The notes beneath the pieces were generated by a model. The model was not told where the DNA came from and made no database searches. It saw nothing but the letters and a program-made list of their open reading frames with translations. Shown one piece after another: positions 1-7,837 of a stretch of 20,013 bases of DNA (position 1 is its first letter; each line of letters starts with the position of its first letter). The position numbers and the translations under genes are program-made. Location of the stretch: assembly GCA_964492825.1 (NCBI GenBank), contig CAZBLP010000041.1, positions 1 to 20,013 on the forward strand, given 5' to 3'. This stretch comes from CAZBLP01 sp964492825 (GTDB taxonomy: Bacteria; DYJV01).

Positions 1-71
1 GGATTTGGGATTTAGTTGTTAGGATGTAGTTGAAAAATATTTTACTAAATCCTAACTATTTGGAGGATAAA
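1..71. repeat. Heptamer-periodic intergenic repeat ahead of the molybdoenzyme gene
   Basis: The first 35 bases split into imperfect 7-mers (GGATTTG, GGATTTA, GTTGTTA, GGATGTA, GTTGAAA). The unit then continues in inverted sense as TACTAAA and TCCTAAC. GGATTTAGT at 8-16 pairs with ACTAAATCC at 44-52, and GTTAGGAT at 18-25 pairs with ATCCTAAC at 49-56, so the segment could fold as a hairpin. The 14-mer TTACTAAATCCTAA at 42-55 recurs exactly at 9680-9693 between purM and purN. I read this as a dispersed non-coding repeat; its function is unknown. It also argues that the TTG at position 30 is not the true gene start. Confidence 0.55.
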
Positions 72-2441
72 ATGTCTAATTTTTCTTTTATAGGAAAAAG
101 AGTAGCAAAACTTGATGCTCCTGAAAAATTATCAGGAGAAGCAGAATATATTCATGATTTAAAAGTTCCTAAGATGTTATATGGTAAAATCAAAAGAGCA
201 GAATATTGCCATGCTATTATAAAAAATATTGATACATCAAAAGCTGAAAAATTACCAGGAGTAAAAGCTATTTTAACAAGAGAAAATAATCCTATAAAAG
301 ATTTTAAAATTGGTTTTATCAAAGATAATCCTCCTTTGAAATATGATAAAGTTAGACAATTTAGAGATGAAGTTGCTGCTGTTGCAGCAATTTCAGAAGA
401 AATAGCAGAAGAAGCATGTGATTTAATTAAAGTAGAATATGAGCCTTTACCTACTGTTTTTGACCCAATAGAAGCAATGAAAGAAGGAGCTCCACTAATA
501 CATGAAAAAGATTTTATGGGTAGAGAAATAAAAAATAATATTTTACCTGTTAAATGGCATATTGAACATGGTGATCTTGATGAAGCAAAGAAAAAATCAA
601 AATATATTGTTGAATCTGAATATAAAACTTCCTGGGCTCATCACTGTTGCATGGGCACTACAGGAATAATTGCAAATTTTGATTTAAATAATAACCTTAC
701 TGTATATTTACCAACGCAAATACCTAATCTTGCTCAAAATGATTTTAATCAACTTTTAAGAGCACTTGGATTGAGAAATAAAACAACCCGTGTTGTTATA
801 CCTACAATTGGTGGTGCATTTGGAAATAAACTTGATACCCATTGTTATGAATATATTGCTATACTTCTTTCATGGTTAAGCAAAAAGCCTGTAAAAATAG
901 TTTTTGATAGAGCTGAAGAATTTCTTGCAATGGCGCCAAGGCAACCTTCAATTATAAAAATATCCCATGGTTGCGATGAAAATGGCAGACTTACTTTTAG
1001 AGAAGCCAAAGCTATACTTGATAATGGAGCTTATACATCATGGGGAGCTACAACACCTTCAGTAATGTTTGTGCCAATGAGTTCTCTATATAAATTGGAA
1101 GCTGTTAAGTTTGATGCAACTTGTGTATATACTAATAATATCTATGCTCAGGCTTTTAGAGGATATGGCAATCCTCAGGCAAATTTTGCAATTGAATCAT
1201 CAATTGATGAGCTTGCTAATGAAGCAGGGATAGATCCCTTTGAGCTTAGGCTTATAAATGCAAATGAACCTAATGAAACAACTCCTATGGGATTAAAAAT
1301 TACATCATGTGCATTAAAAGAGTGCCTTGAAGAAGTTAAGAATGAGTTACAATGGAGTAAAGAGCGAAAAGATGGTAGGGGAGTTGGAATTGCGTCTCTT
1401 ATTCATGTTGGTGGAGCAGCGAGAATATATAGGTCTGATGGTCATGGAATGATTATGAGAATTGATGATTTTGGAAAAGTTTATGTATACACAGGTGCTT
1501 CTGAAATTGGCCAAGGCTCTGAAACATCAATTGCACAAACTGTTGCTGAAATATTAGGGGTATTTCCTGAAGATGTTAAAATTTTAAGGCATGACACTGA
1601 TGTTTGCCCTTGGGATGTTGGCACTCATGCAAGCAGGCAAATGTATGTATCATGCAAAGCAGCAATTAGATGTGCAAATGATGCTAAAAAGAAGATACTT
1701 GATTATGCATCTAAATTTATGAAAGATGAAGTCTTAAAACAGAATAAAAATAATCCTTCTTTTAATGGAGAATATCTTGATTATCTTTTTGAGCCAGAAA
1801 ATTTAGAAATTAAACATAGAAAAGTTTTTCTTAAAAGATTTCCTGAATTAAAAGATTACTACGTTTCTTTTGATAAGATTTTAAGAAGAATTCATTTTAG
1901 AGGAAATAAAAGTGGCAATATGATTGTTACAGAAACTTTTTTTGAACCTGATACAGAAATGCTTCATCCAAAAACATCAAAAGGAAATTTCAGTGAAACA
2001 TACGCATTTGCAGCTCATGGTATAGAAGTTGAAGTTGATAAAGAAACTGGTGAAATAAATATTATTAAATTTGTAGCAGCTCATGATGTTGGAAAAGCAA
2101 TTAATCCATTGCTGCTTGAAGGACAAATCTATGGTGGTGTAATGCAGGGTATAGGTTTTGCTCTTTATGAACAAATGATACTTGATAAAGGAAAACTTTT
2201 AAACCCTGATTTTCTTGATTACAAAATACCTACTATTATGGATACACCTGATATTAAAATTAAACTTGTTGAAAAACCTGATCCAAAAGGACCGTTTGGT
2301 GCAAAGGGAATTGGTGAAATTGGATTAATACCTGTTGCTCCAGCAATTGCCAATGCAGTTGCTAATGCAGTCAAAGTACGGATGAGGGAGCTTCCTATTG
2401 TATGTGAAAATGTCCTTGAAAAAATAAAATCATCAATGTAG
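72..2441 (+). CDS. Molybdopterin-binding large subunit, xanthine dehydrogenase / aldehyde oxidoreductase / 4-hydroxybenzoyl-CoA reductase family
   Basis: This 789-residue protein is the catalytic Mo-cofactor subunit of a multi-subunit hydroxylase or reductase. It lacks the N-terminal [2Fe-2S] and FAD domains, which must be separate subunits and are not in the window. Family landmarks: a Gln at 216 (TQIPN, aligning with bovine Gln767), the Mo-site loop GGAFGNK at 247-253 (usually GGGFGGK), AFRGYGNPQ at 361-369 with Arg363, GQGSE at 480-484, and GAKGIGE at 743-749 with the catalytic Glu749. The residue after the loop Lys is Leu254, where xanthine oxidase has the purine-binding Glu802, so xanthine is an unlikely substrate. 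The segment around NETTPMGLKITSC resembles 4-hydroxybenzoyl-CoA reductase alpha subunits, but I cannot fix the substrate. The start is ATG 72, because GGAGG at 62-66 lies five bases upstream; an in-frame TTG at 30 lies inside a repeat and has no such site. Confidence 0.85.
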   Translation: MSNFSFIGKRVAKLDAPEKLSGEAEYIHDLKVPKMLYGKIKRAEYCHAIIKNIDTSKAEKLPGVKAILTRENNPIKDFKIGFIKDNPPLKYDKVRQFRDEVAAVAAISEEIAEEACDLIKVEYEPLPTVFDPIEAMKEGAPLIHEKDFMGREIKNNILPVKWHIEHGDLDEAKKKSKYIVESEYKTSWAHHCCMGTTGIIANFDLNNNLTVYLPTQIPNLAQNDFNQLLRALGLRNKTTRVVIPTIGGAFGNKLDTHCYEYIAILLSWLSKKPVKIVFDRAEEFLAMAPRQPSIIKISHGCDENGRLTFREAKAILDNGAYTSWGATTPSVMFVPMSSLYKLEAVKFDATCVYTNNIYAQAFRGYGNPQANFAIESSIDELANEAGIDPFELRLINANEPNETTPMGLKITSCALKECLEEVKNELQWSKERKDGRGVGIASLIHVGGAARIYRSDGHGMIMRIDDFGKVYVYTGASEIGQGSETSIAQTVAEILGVFPEDVKILRHDTDVCPWDVGTHASRQMYVSCKAAIRCANDAKKKILDYASKFMKDEVLKQNKNNPSFNGEYLDYLFEPENLEIKHRKVFLKRFPELKDYYVSFDKILRRIHFRGNKSGNMIVTETFFEPDTEMLHPKTSKGNFSETYAFAAHGIEVEVDKETGEINIIKFVAAHDVGKAINPLLLEGQIYGGVMQGIGFALYEQMILDKGKLLNPDFLDYKIPTIMDTPDIKIKLVEKPDPKGPFGAKGIGEIGLIPVAPAIANAVANAVKVRMRELPIVCENVLEKIKSSM

Positions 2442-2513
2442 AGTTTTATCTTTATATATTTAAATATAGCTAATTAATTAGTTGTTGATTTTTAGGTTGT
2501 TTTTAAATAATTA
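2442..2513. other. Short convergent intergenic region, AT-rich palindromes
   Basis: These 72 bases separate two converging genes. They contain two perfect but loopless AT palindromes (TATATTTAAATATA at 2455-2468 and CTAATTAATTAG at 2470-2481). A 9-bp inverted repeat (AGTTGTTGA at 2480-2488, TCAACAACT at 2519-2527) runs into the end of the neighbouring gene. There is no GC-rich stem with a U-tract, so I do not call a terminator here. Confidence 0.3.
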
Positions 2514-4340
2514 CTATTTCAACAACTTAACAATAAAACCTTCTTCAGGATCTTCAAGAAGCACTGCTAAAACTTCTTTGCCCTCTATTTTTAAAAATGA
2601 AAAATCTAAAACAGTTTCATAAAATTTATCAGATTCCCATGTTTTTATAAGATTGCTGCCGAGCCATCTTATACCAATTATTTTATCAGGTTCTTCATTA
2701 CCGCCTCTAATAACTTTGCTAATAATTTTTCTTGTTATATCTTTATTATACGATGTCTTTATTGTAAAAACCTGCTTATTAAATTCTTTTTTATATTCAA
2801 ATCGTCTATATGCATAAACATCTCTTGAAGTTTCCCTGTCATAACCTCCTCTGTAAAAATCCCATTTTAATTTAATTGGAAAAGAGATTGTTTTAAAAAT
2901 ACCCATATTTTCACTTAATAATTCAACTTTCTCTTCTTTTGGTGCGTAATATCCGGCAATGTTTCCAAATTTGTCAATGATAATTGTATAATCTTTTTTG
3001 TCAGGATGAGGAGCAAAACCATATATAGAGTAAACATTTTTAGCTTCTTCGTAAATTCTGCCTACTTTAAACCTTGAACCTGTCCAATTCATTTCACGGA
3101 TAGCACCTTCATAAGGTTCATACTCCCCTTTTTCTTGGCAAATGATATGCTTTGTTCCGTTCCTGTCCTCGACAACTCTTAAAAAATACTCAAGATCATG
3201 GTTTAAAACATTAAACTTGTTATTTGATGAGTATTCAATAATGATGGAGCATAATTTGTTTGTAATAGAATCTACATCTTTATATTTTTTTGTTAAACTT
3301 ATGAAAAGTTCGGCTTTGCCGTTTTTATTAAAATCACCTGCATGTAAATGGACTGCAATTATATCACTATCTGTAAAAGGATAGTTATAAATATGTTTTA
3401 ATTCTGTATCTCCGAATTTATAAACATTAATACCATAATTATTTAAAGTAACCAGTTCATCTTTTCCATCTCCGTCAACATCAGTAGCCACAATTCTTAA
3501 TGCCGTTCTACGAAGCTTATATTTTACTACTTCAAAATCGCCGCTTAATGTAAGTTGTTTTTCAGTGATTGCTCTACCAGTTGTAAAACTGTAACTTGAC
3601 AAATCCTTTTTAGAGCTTTTTATAAATTTATTACCATTAGTAATCTTACTTCTTCTTGCAAAAAATTTTGATTGAATTTGCGGCTGACTTAAAGAAATTT
3701 TTACATTAGGTGGGAAATTTGTACCAATTTGGTATGGGAATTGAAAGCCTTGGTTAAATAAAATAGAGTTATCATACAAAGATTGTATTTTGGCAGTGAT
3801 TATTCCAGGAGACACATCAAGTCTCACTAATAAGTTATACTCACCTAATTGGAGAAATTTTACTTCTTCAGGTTTGTTAATTTCATAAATTGTAAAATTA
3901 TTAAATGTAAGTGCTTGTTGTAAATCAATATAAGGTTTAAAAGAATATTTATTTTGAACATTGGTAAATAAAACAACTTTTCTGTTAAAAGGTTTGATTA
4001 AATAATCATTTTTATTGATTGAATTTAATTTATACACAATTTGTGCTGAACCAATTTGATTAAAAAAACCTAAAAATCTGGCAAATCCAAGAGTCTCAGA
4101 TGATAATGGATTGGTCCCCTGTTTTTTTATAACAAGTTCGCCACCTGGAAAAAGAGAAGGCTGGGTAGTTATATTAAAGGTAACAGTTTGGTTAGTGATA
4201 TTTGAAATTGTATAACTTTCAATATTGCCGTAGGAATAGTATGTATTTAAATGCTTAACTAAAGGCTCCCAAGGTGAGTATGCAAATAAACTTGATAAAA
4301 AAATAAAAAAATATGTTGTAATTAATGAAAGTTTCTTCAA
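2514..4340 (-). CDS. Secreted FG-GAP/VCBS-type repeat protein of unknown function
   Basis: This is a 608-residue protein with a clear Sec signal peptide: charged MKK, then a hydrophobic stretch to about residue 20, with probable cleavage near LFA-YS. No lipobox cysteine is visible. It should therefore be periplasmic, outer-membrane-associated or exported. The middle holds two FG-GAP/VCBS-like units: DVDGDGKDE from residue 287, a canonical calcium-binding loop, and the weaker DFNKNGKAE near 336-344. The regions before (about 20-270) and after (about 350-608) are beta-rich-looking and not recognised. The start codon is TTG (4338-4340), supported by AGGAG at 4347-4351 on the opposite strand, six bases upstream. 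It is the last gene of the minus-strand run, 129 bases after the helicase gene, so it may have its own promoter. FG-GAP folds usually serve in adhesion or as beta-propellers; any function here is inference. Confidence 0.75.
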   Translation of the reverse strand: MKKLSLITTYFFIFLSSLFAYSPWEPLVKHLNTYYSYGNIESYTISNITNQTVTFNITTQPSLFPGGELVIKKQGTNPLSSETLGFARFLGFFNQIGSAQIVYKLNSINKNDYLIKPFNRKVVLFTNVQNKYSFKPYIDLQQALTFNNFTIYEINKPEEVKFLQLGEYNLLVRLDVSPGIITAKIQSLYDNSILFNQGFQFPYQIGTNFPPNVKISLSQPQIQSKFFARRSKITNGNKFIKSSKKDLSSYSFTTGRAITEKQLTLSGDFEVVKYKLRRTALRIVATDVDGDGKDELVTLNNYGINVYKFGDTELKHIYNYPFTDSDIIAVHLHAGDFNKNGKAELFISLTKKYKDVDSITNKLCSIIIEYSSNNKFNVLNHDLEYFLRVVEDRNGTKHIICQEKGEYEPYEGAIREMNWTGSRFKVGRIYEEAKNVYSIYGFAPHPDKKDYTIIIDKFGNIAGYYAPKEEKVELLSENMGIFKTISFPIKLKWDFYRGGYDRETSRDVYAYRRFEYKKEFNKQVFTIKTSYNKDITRKIISKVIRGGNEEPDKIIGIRWLGSNLIKTWESDKFYETVLDFSFLKIEGKEVLAVLLEDPEEGFIVKLLK

Positions 4341-4430
4341 TTTTAACTCCTATCGGTTTTTTCTATTAGATTTTTTGAGAAACAAAATATATTTTTATCT
4401 CCATAATCTTGTTTCCGCATCCCAAACTGA

Positions 4431-4459
4431 TTTTTACCTTATTTCCTTGTTTTTTTCAA
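4431..4459 (-). promoter_or_regulatory. Weak candidate sigma-70 promoter for the FG-GAP protein gene
   Basis: On the minus strand TTGAAA (4454-4459) is followed after 17 bases by TAAAAA (4431-4436). This gives 5/6 and 4/6 matches to the consensus and an untranslated leader of about 85 bases. In such AT-rich DNA chance matches are common, so this rests mainly on the 129-base gap after the helicase gene. Confidence 0.22.
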
Positions 4460-4469
4460 CTAAATTATT

Positions 4470-6611
4470 TTACAAAAATTGAATTGGAGCTTTGTCAATA
4501 TTTAATGTTTTTTTTCCAAAATTTTTAAAATAAATTACTACTTTTTGACCTTCATCAGCGCCTATAATTGCTATAATTTTCCCAATACCAAATTTTCTGT
4601 GATTAACAAGCATTCCTGATTTTACTTTTAAATTATTATCTGTTTTTGGTTTTATATGAAAATTTCTATCCTTTTCAATTTCATGTTTTTCATATCCATA
4701 TCTACTTTTAATGTTATAATTTTCAATTAAATCCATAGGTATATCTTGTAAAAACGGAGAAGGCATATTGTACTGGCTAACTCTACCTCTGCCTCTTTTC
4801 TGGCTATATGAAATGTATAATTTATGCTTTGCTCTTGTAATTGCAACATAGCATAATCTTCTCTCTTCTTCCAACTCCATTTCGTTGAATTTTGAATTAA
4901 TATGAGGTAAAATATTGTCTTCAACACCTGTAAGAAAAATATAGGGAAATTCAAGGCCTTTAGCTGAATGAATAGTCATAAGCGTTACACTGTTACCTTC
5001 AAATTTAACATCAACAGCTGATGTTAAAGAAACGGAATCAAGATAATCTGTTAAAGTTGCATCTGGATTGCTTTCTTCAAAATGTTTTATGGAACTGATG
5101 AGTTCTTCTAAATTTGCCACTCTGTTTTCTCTTTCAATTGGGTCGATGTTTTCAAAAATAGATAAATATTTTGTAAATTCTATAACCTTACTTGTAAGCT
5201 CAGATAACTCTATAGAGCTGTTTAATTCTCTTAATCTTGACAGTATGTTAAAAAAATTGGTTAAGCTGTTTTTTATTTTTGGCGGAAATTTTATTTCCCC
5301 GTTTGATACTGATTTTAAAATATTATATAAAGATACGTTTTGATTGTTTGATAATTGAATTAATTTCCCAAAAGTTTTTGCTCCAATTCCTCTTGGTGGT
5401 GTATTAATAACTCTTTCATAAGCAAGTATATCTTCACTTCCGTTAACTAATTTCAAATATGCAATAATATCTTTAATTTCTTTTCTGTCAAAAAATTTAA
5501 AACCACCAACAATTGTATAAGGTATGTTATTTTTTACCAATGTATCTTCAAAAACTCTTGATTGTGCATTTGTCCTGTAGAGTATTGCGCATTTGGAATA
5601 ATCTTCCAATTTCATAATAGTATTTACAACAAAATTAGCTTCTTCATATTCGTCAAATGCTTCAAATAAAGTGATTTTTTCACCTTTGCCCTTAGTTGTC
5701 CAAAGATTTTTGCCTTTTCTGTTTTTATTTTTGCTAATAAGATTATTTGCCGCATCTAAAATTATTTGTGTTGAACGATAATTTTCCTCTAATTTCACAA
5801 TTTTTGCATTGGGAAAGTCTTTTTCAAAATTTAAAATATTTCTGATATTAGCACCTCTCCAACCATAGATAGACTGGTCATCATCACCAACTGCACAGAT
5901 TTTTCTTTTAGGCTGGCTTAAAAGTTTGATGATTTTATATTGAATACTGTTGGTATCCTGATACTCATCCACCAAAATATAATCGAAAATATGTCTGAAA
6001 TAATCCAGTACTTCTTGATTTGACATAAAAAGCTTGTAAGTGAGATACAGAAGGTCGCCAAAATCAACTGTGTTGTTTTCTTTCATTTTTTTCTGATAAA
6101 AAGAGTATAAAATTTTCCAGTTATTGTCTTTTATATCTGCTTCTTCAGGAGAAATAGCTTCGTTTTTAAAAGAATTTATGAAATATGCTGCTTTTTGAGG
6201 AGGATATCTTTTTTCATCAAGGTTTAGGTCGTTTTTAATCAGTTTTTTTAAAAAGTTTTTCTGGTCAGTGTCATCATAAATTATAAAATCAGATTTATAA
6301 CCCAGTTTATCAATAAATCTTCTTAAAACTTTTGCACCAAAAGAATGAAATGTGGTAATCCAGGGAAAATTTCTGTTATAATTGGTAATCTTGATAATTC
6401 TTTCCTTCATCTCATTTGCTGCTTTGTTCGTAAAAGTGACAGCAAAAATCTTGGAAGGATTTGCTCCTTCTTTTTTAACAAGATATGCAAATTTAACTGT
6501 AAGAAGGGTTGTTTTGCCGCTTCCTGCACCTGCAAGGACAAGTAGAGGGTCGTTGTTGTTAATTACAGCTTTATACTGCTGAGGATTTAATTTATTTAAA
6601 AGCTCTTCCAT
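4470..6611 (-). CDS. pcrA: ATP-dependent DNA helicase PcrA/UvrD
   Basis: This is a 713-residue superfamily 1A 3'-5' DNA helicase, full length for the PcrA/UvrD family. It acts in nucleotide excision repair, removal of replication and recombination blocks, and transcription-coupled repair. Motifs in order: Q-motif-like NPQQYKAV at 9-16, Walker A AGAGSGKT at 27-34, motif Ia VTFTNKAA, motif II DEYQDT at 215-220, motif III QSIYGWRG at 246-253, motif V TIHSAKGLEF, and motif VI EERRLCYVAITRAKHKL. Residues 666-713 (GMLVNHRKFGIGKI onward) form the small C-terminal Tudor/KOW-like domain that in PcrA/UvrD binds RNA polymerase, which favours PcrA/UvrD over Rep. The ATG start is preceded by AAGGA. It lies 15 bases after the phosphoglycerate-mutase-like gene, so it is probably co-transcribed, though there is no functional link. 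Confidence 0.95.
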   Translation of the reverse strand: MEELLNKLNPQQYKAVINNNDPLLVLAGAGSGKTTLLTVKFAYLVKKEGANPSKIFAVTFTNKAANEMKERIIKITNYNRNFPWITTFHSFGAKVLRRFIDKLGYKSDFIIYDDTDQKNFLKKLIKNDLNLDEKRYPPQKAAYFINSFKNEAISPEEADIKDNNWKILYSFYQKKMKENNTVDFGDLLYLTYKLFMSNQEVLDYFRHIFDYILVDEYQDTNSIQYKIIKLLSQPKRKICAVGDDDQSIYGWRGANIRNILNFEKDFPNAKIVKLEENYRSTQIILDAANNLISKNKNRKGKNLWTTKGKGEKITLFEAFDEYEEANFVVNTIMKLEDYSKCAILYRTNAQSRVFEDTLVKNNIPYTIVGGFKFFDRKEIKDIIAYLKLVNGSEDILAYERVINTPPRGIGAKTFGKLIQLSNNQNVSLYNILKSVSNGEIKFPPKIKNSLTNFFNILSRLRELNSSIELSELTSKVIEFTKYLSIFENIDPIERENRVANLEELISSIKHFEESNPDATLTDYLDSVSLTSAVDVKFEGNSVTLMTIHSAKGLEFPYIFLTGVEDNILPHINSKFNEMELEEERRLCYVAITRAKHKLYISYSQKRGRGRVSQYNMPSPFLQDIPMDLIENYNIKSRYGYEKHEIEKDRNFHIKPKTDNNLKVKSGMLVNHRKFGIGKIIAIIGADEGQKVVIYFKNFGKKTLNIDKAPIQFL

Positions 6612-6626
6612 AATTTCCTTAATTAT

Positions 6627-7835
6627 CTATTTTAAAAAATGCTCAGTTAATTTAAAACCTGCATCATAAAGATTTTTTGCTTGTTCAGCTTCTTTTTCTG
6701 AAAATTTTATGTTTTTATCTGTTAATTTATCTTTTGATGAATATAAAATAAAAGGCACAGGGTCGGGAATATGAGTCCTTTTTTCAATAGGTGTAGGATG
6801 GTCAGGTGTTATTAATATTTTATATTCATCAAATTTTGCTTCTAATTTATCTAAAAGATAACCAACTATTTTTTCATCAAAATACTCAATTGCCTTAATC
6901 TTATTTTCTATATTACCTTCATGTCCTGATTCGTCTGCTGCTTCAACATGTAAAAAAACAAAATCATGTTTTTCCAGAAGTTCCAATGTTGCATCAGCTT
7001 TGCCTTTGTAATTGGTATCAATGTAACCGGTAGCCCCTTCAATATCTTGTATTTCAAGACCTGCTGCAACTCCAATGCCTTTTATTAAATCAACTGCTGC
7101 TATAACTCCCCCTGTAATTGAATATTGTTCTTTAAAAAGAGGTAAAGCAGGTTTTTTACCTTGCCCCCATAACCAGATAGAATTAGCTGGTAATTTTTCC
7201 TGCTCTAATCTTTTTTTATTTACTTCATGCTGGTGGAAAAAAGTTTGAGATTGAGTCATAAGCCAAACAATTTCATTTTGTCCCCAATTGTCAGGAAGAT
7301 AATATTTAACTTCTTTTCCTATAATATCATGTGGCGGGTATAATTTGACATTTTTAATATGATCTGGACAATTATAACAAACCATAATATTTCTATAACT
7401 TATGCCTGGGAAAAATTTAATGTTTTCTAATTTTAACAGATTATTAAAATCTTCTATTAATCTGTTACCTTCTTCTGTTGTTATATGACCAGCAGAATAA
7501 TCGTGCATATAAACTCTGCCTTCATAATGCAAAAGATTCACCAGATTGCATCTGAAAGCCACGTCATTTTCAGATAATTTAATTCCCATACTTAAAGCTT
7601 CAAGTGGTGCTCTGCCAGTATAGTATTTTTGGGGGTCATATCCAAACAGGCTCATATTTGTGACATCACTACCTGGTTCCATTCCTTCAGGCGTTGTGGC
7701 AACAAGTCCAATTTCTCCGTGTGCAGCTAATTTGTCCATATTAGGTGTTTTTGCTGCTTCCAAAGTAGTTTTGCCATTTAACTCTTTTAATGGCCATCCG
7801 GCCATTCCATCACTTAAAAGAATAATATATTTCAT
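6627..7835 (-). CDS. ApgM-family protein, probable homoserine kinase (alternative: 2,3-BPG-independent phosphoglycerate mutase)
   Basis: This is a 402-residue member of the alkaline-phosphatase superfamily, close to archaeal-type cofactor-independent phosphoglycerate mutase. Visible motifs: the N-terminal metal site LSDGMAGWP (Asp9), the nucleophile loop PGSDVTNMSLFGYDP with candidate Ser56, HVEAADESGHEGN, and the C-terminal metal site DHPTPIEKRTHIPDPVPF. It starts 2 bases after the stop of thrC, with AGGAGA inside the thrC end, so the two are translationally linked. A subfamily of these proteins of about 400 residues sits next to thrC in genomes lacking classical thrB and is annotated as proposed homoserine kinase (TIGR02535). 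Making O-phosphohomoserine, the ThrC substrate, fits this location better than glycolysis. The family assignment is firm; the kinase role is inferred from context. Confidence 0.8.
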   Translation of the reverse strand: MKYIILLSDGMAGWPLKELNGKTTLEAAKTPNMDKLAAHGEIGLVATTPEGMEPGSDVTNMSLFGYDPQKYYTGRAPLEALSMGIKLSENDVAFRCNLVNLLHYEGRVYMHDYSAGHITTEEGNRLIEDFNNLLKLENIKFFPGISYRNIMVCYNCPDHIKNVKLYPPHDIIGKEVKYYLPDNWGQNEIVWLMTQSQTFFHQHEVNKKRLEQEKLPANSIWLWGQGKKPALPLFKEQYSITGGVIAAVDLIKGIGVAAGLEIQDIEGATGYIDTNYKGKADATLELLEKHDFVFLHVEAADESGHEGNIENKIKAIEYFDEKIVGYLLDKLEAKFDEYKILITPDHPTPIEKRTHIPDPVPFILYSSKDKLTDKNIKFSEKEAEQAKNLYDAGFKLTEHFLK

Positions 7836-7837
7836 AA

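Noticed and set aside
30..71. 14-residue N-terminal extension of the molybdoenzyme from a TTG codon
   Set aside because: The segment is made of the heptamer repeat, its TTG lacks a ribosome-binding site, and GGAGG at 62-66 clearly serves the ATG at 72.
2455..2527. Possible terminator from palindromes and a 9-bp inverted repeat between the convergent genes
   Set aside because: The palindromes have no loop and are pure A/T, the inverted repeat has a 30-base loop and runs into coding sequence, and no U-tract follows a stable stem.
5068..5343. Plus-strand open frames inside pcrA and other large genes as separate genes
   Set aside because: They lie antisense to genes with complete conserved motifs, have no ribosome-binding sites and encode low-complexity, unrecognisable peptides.
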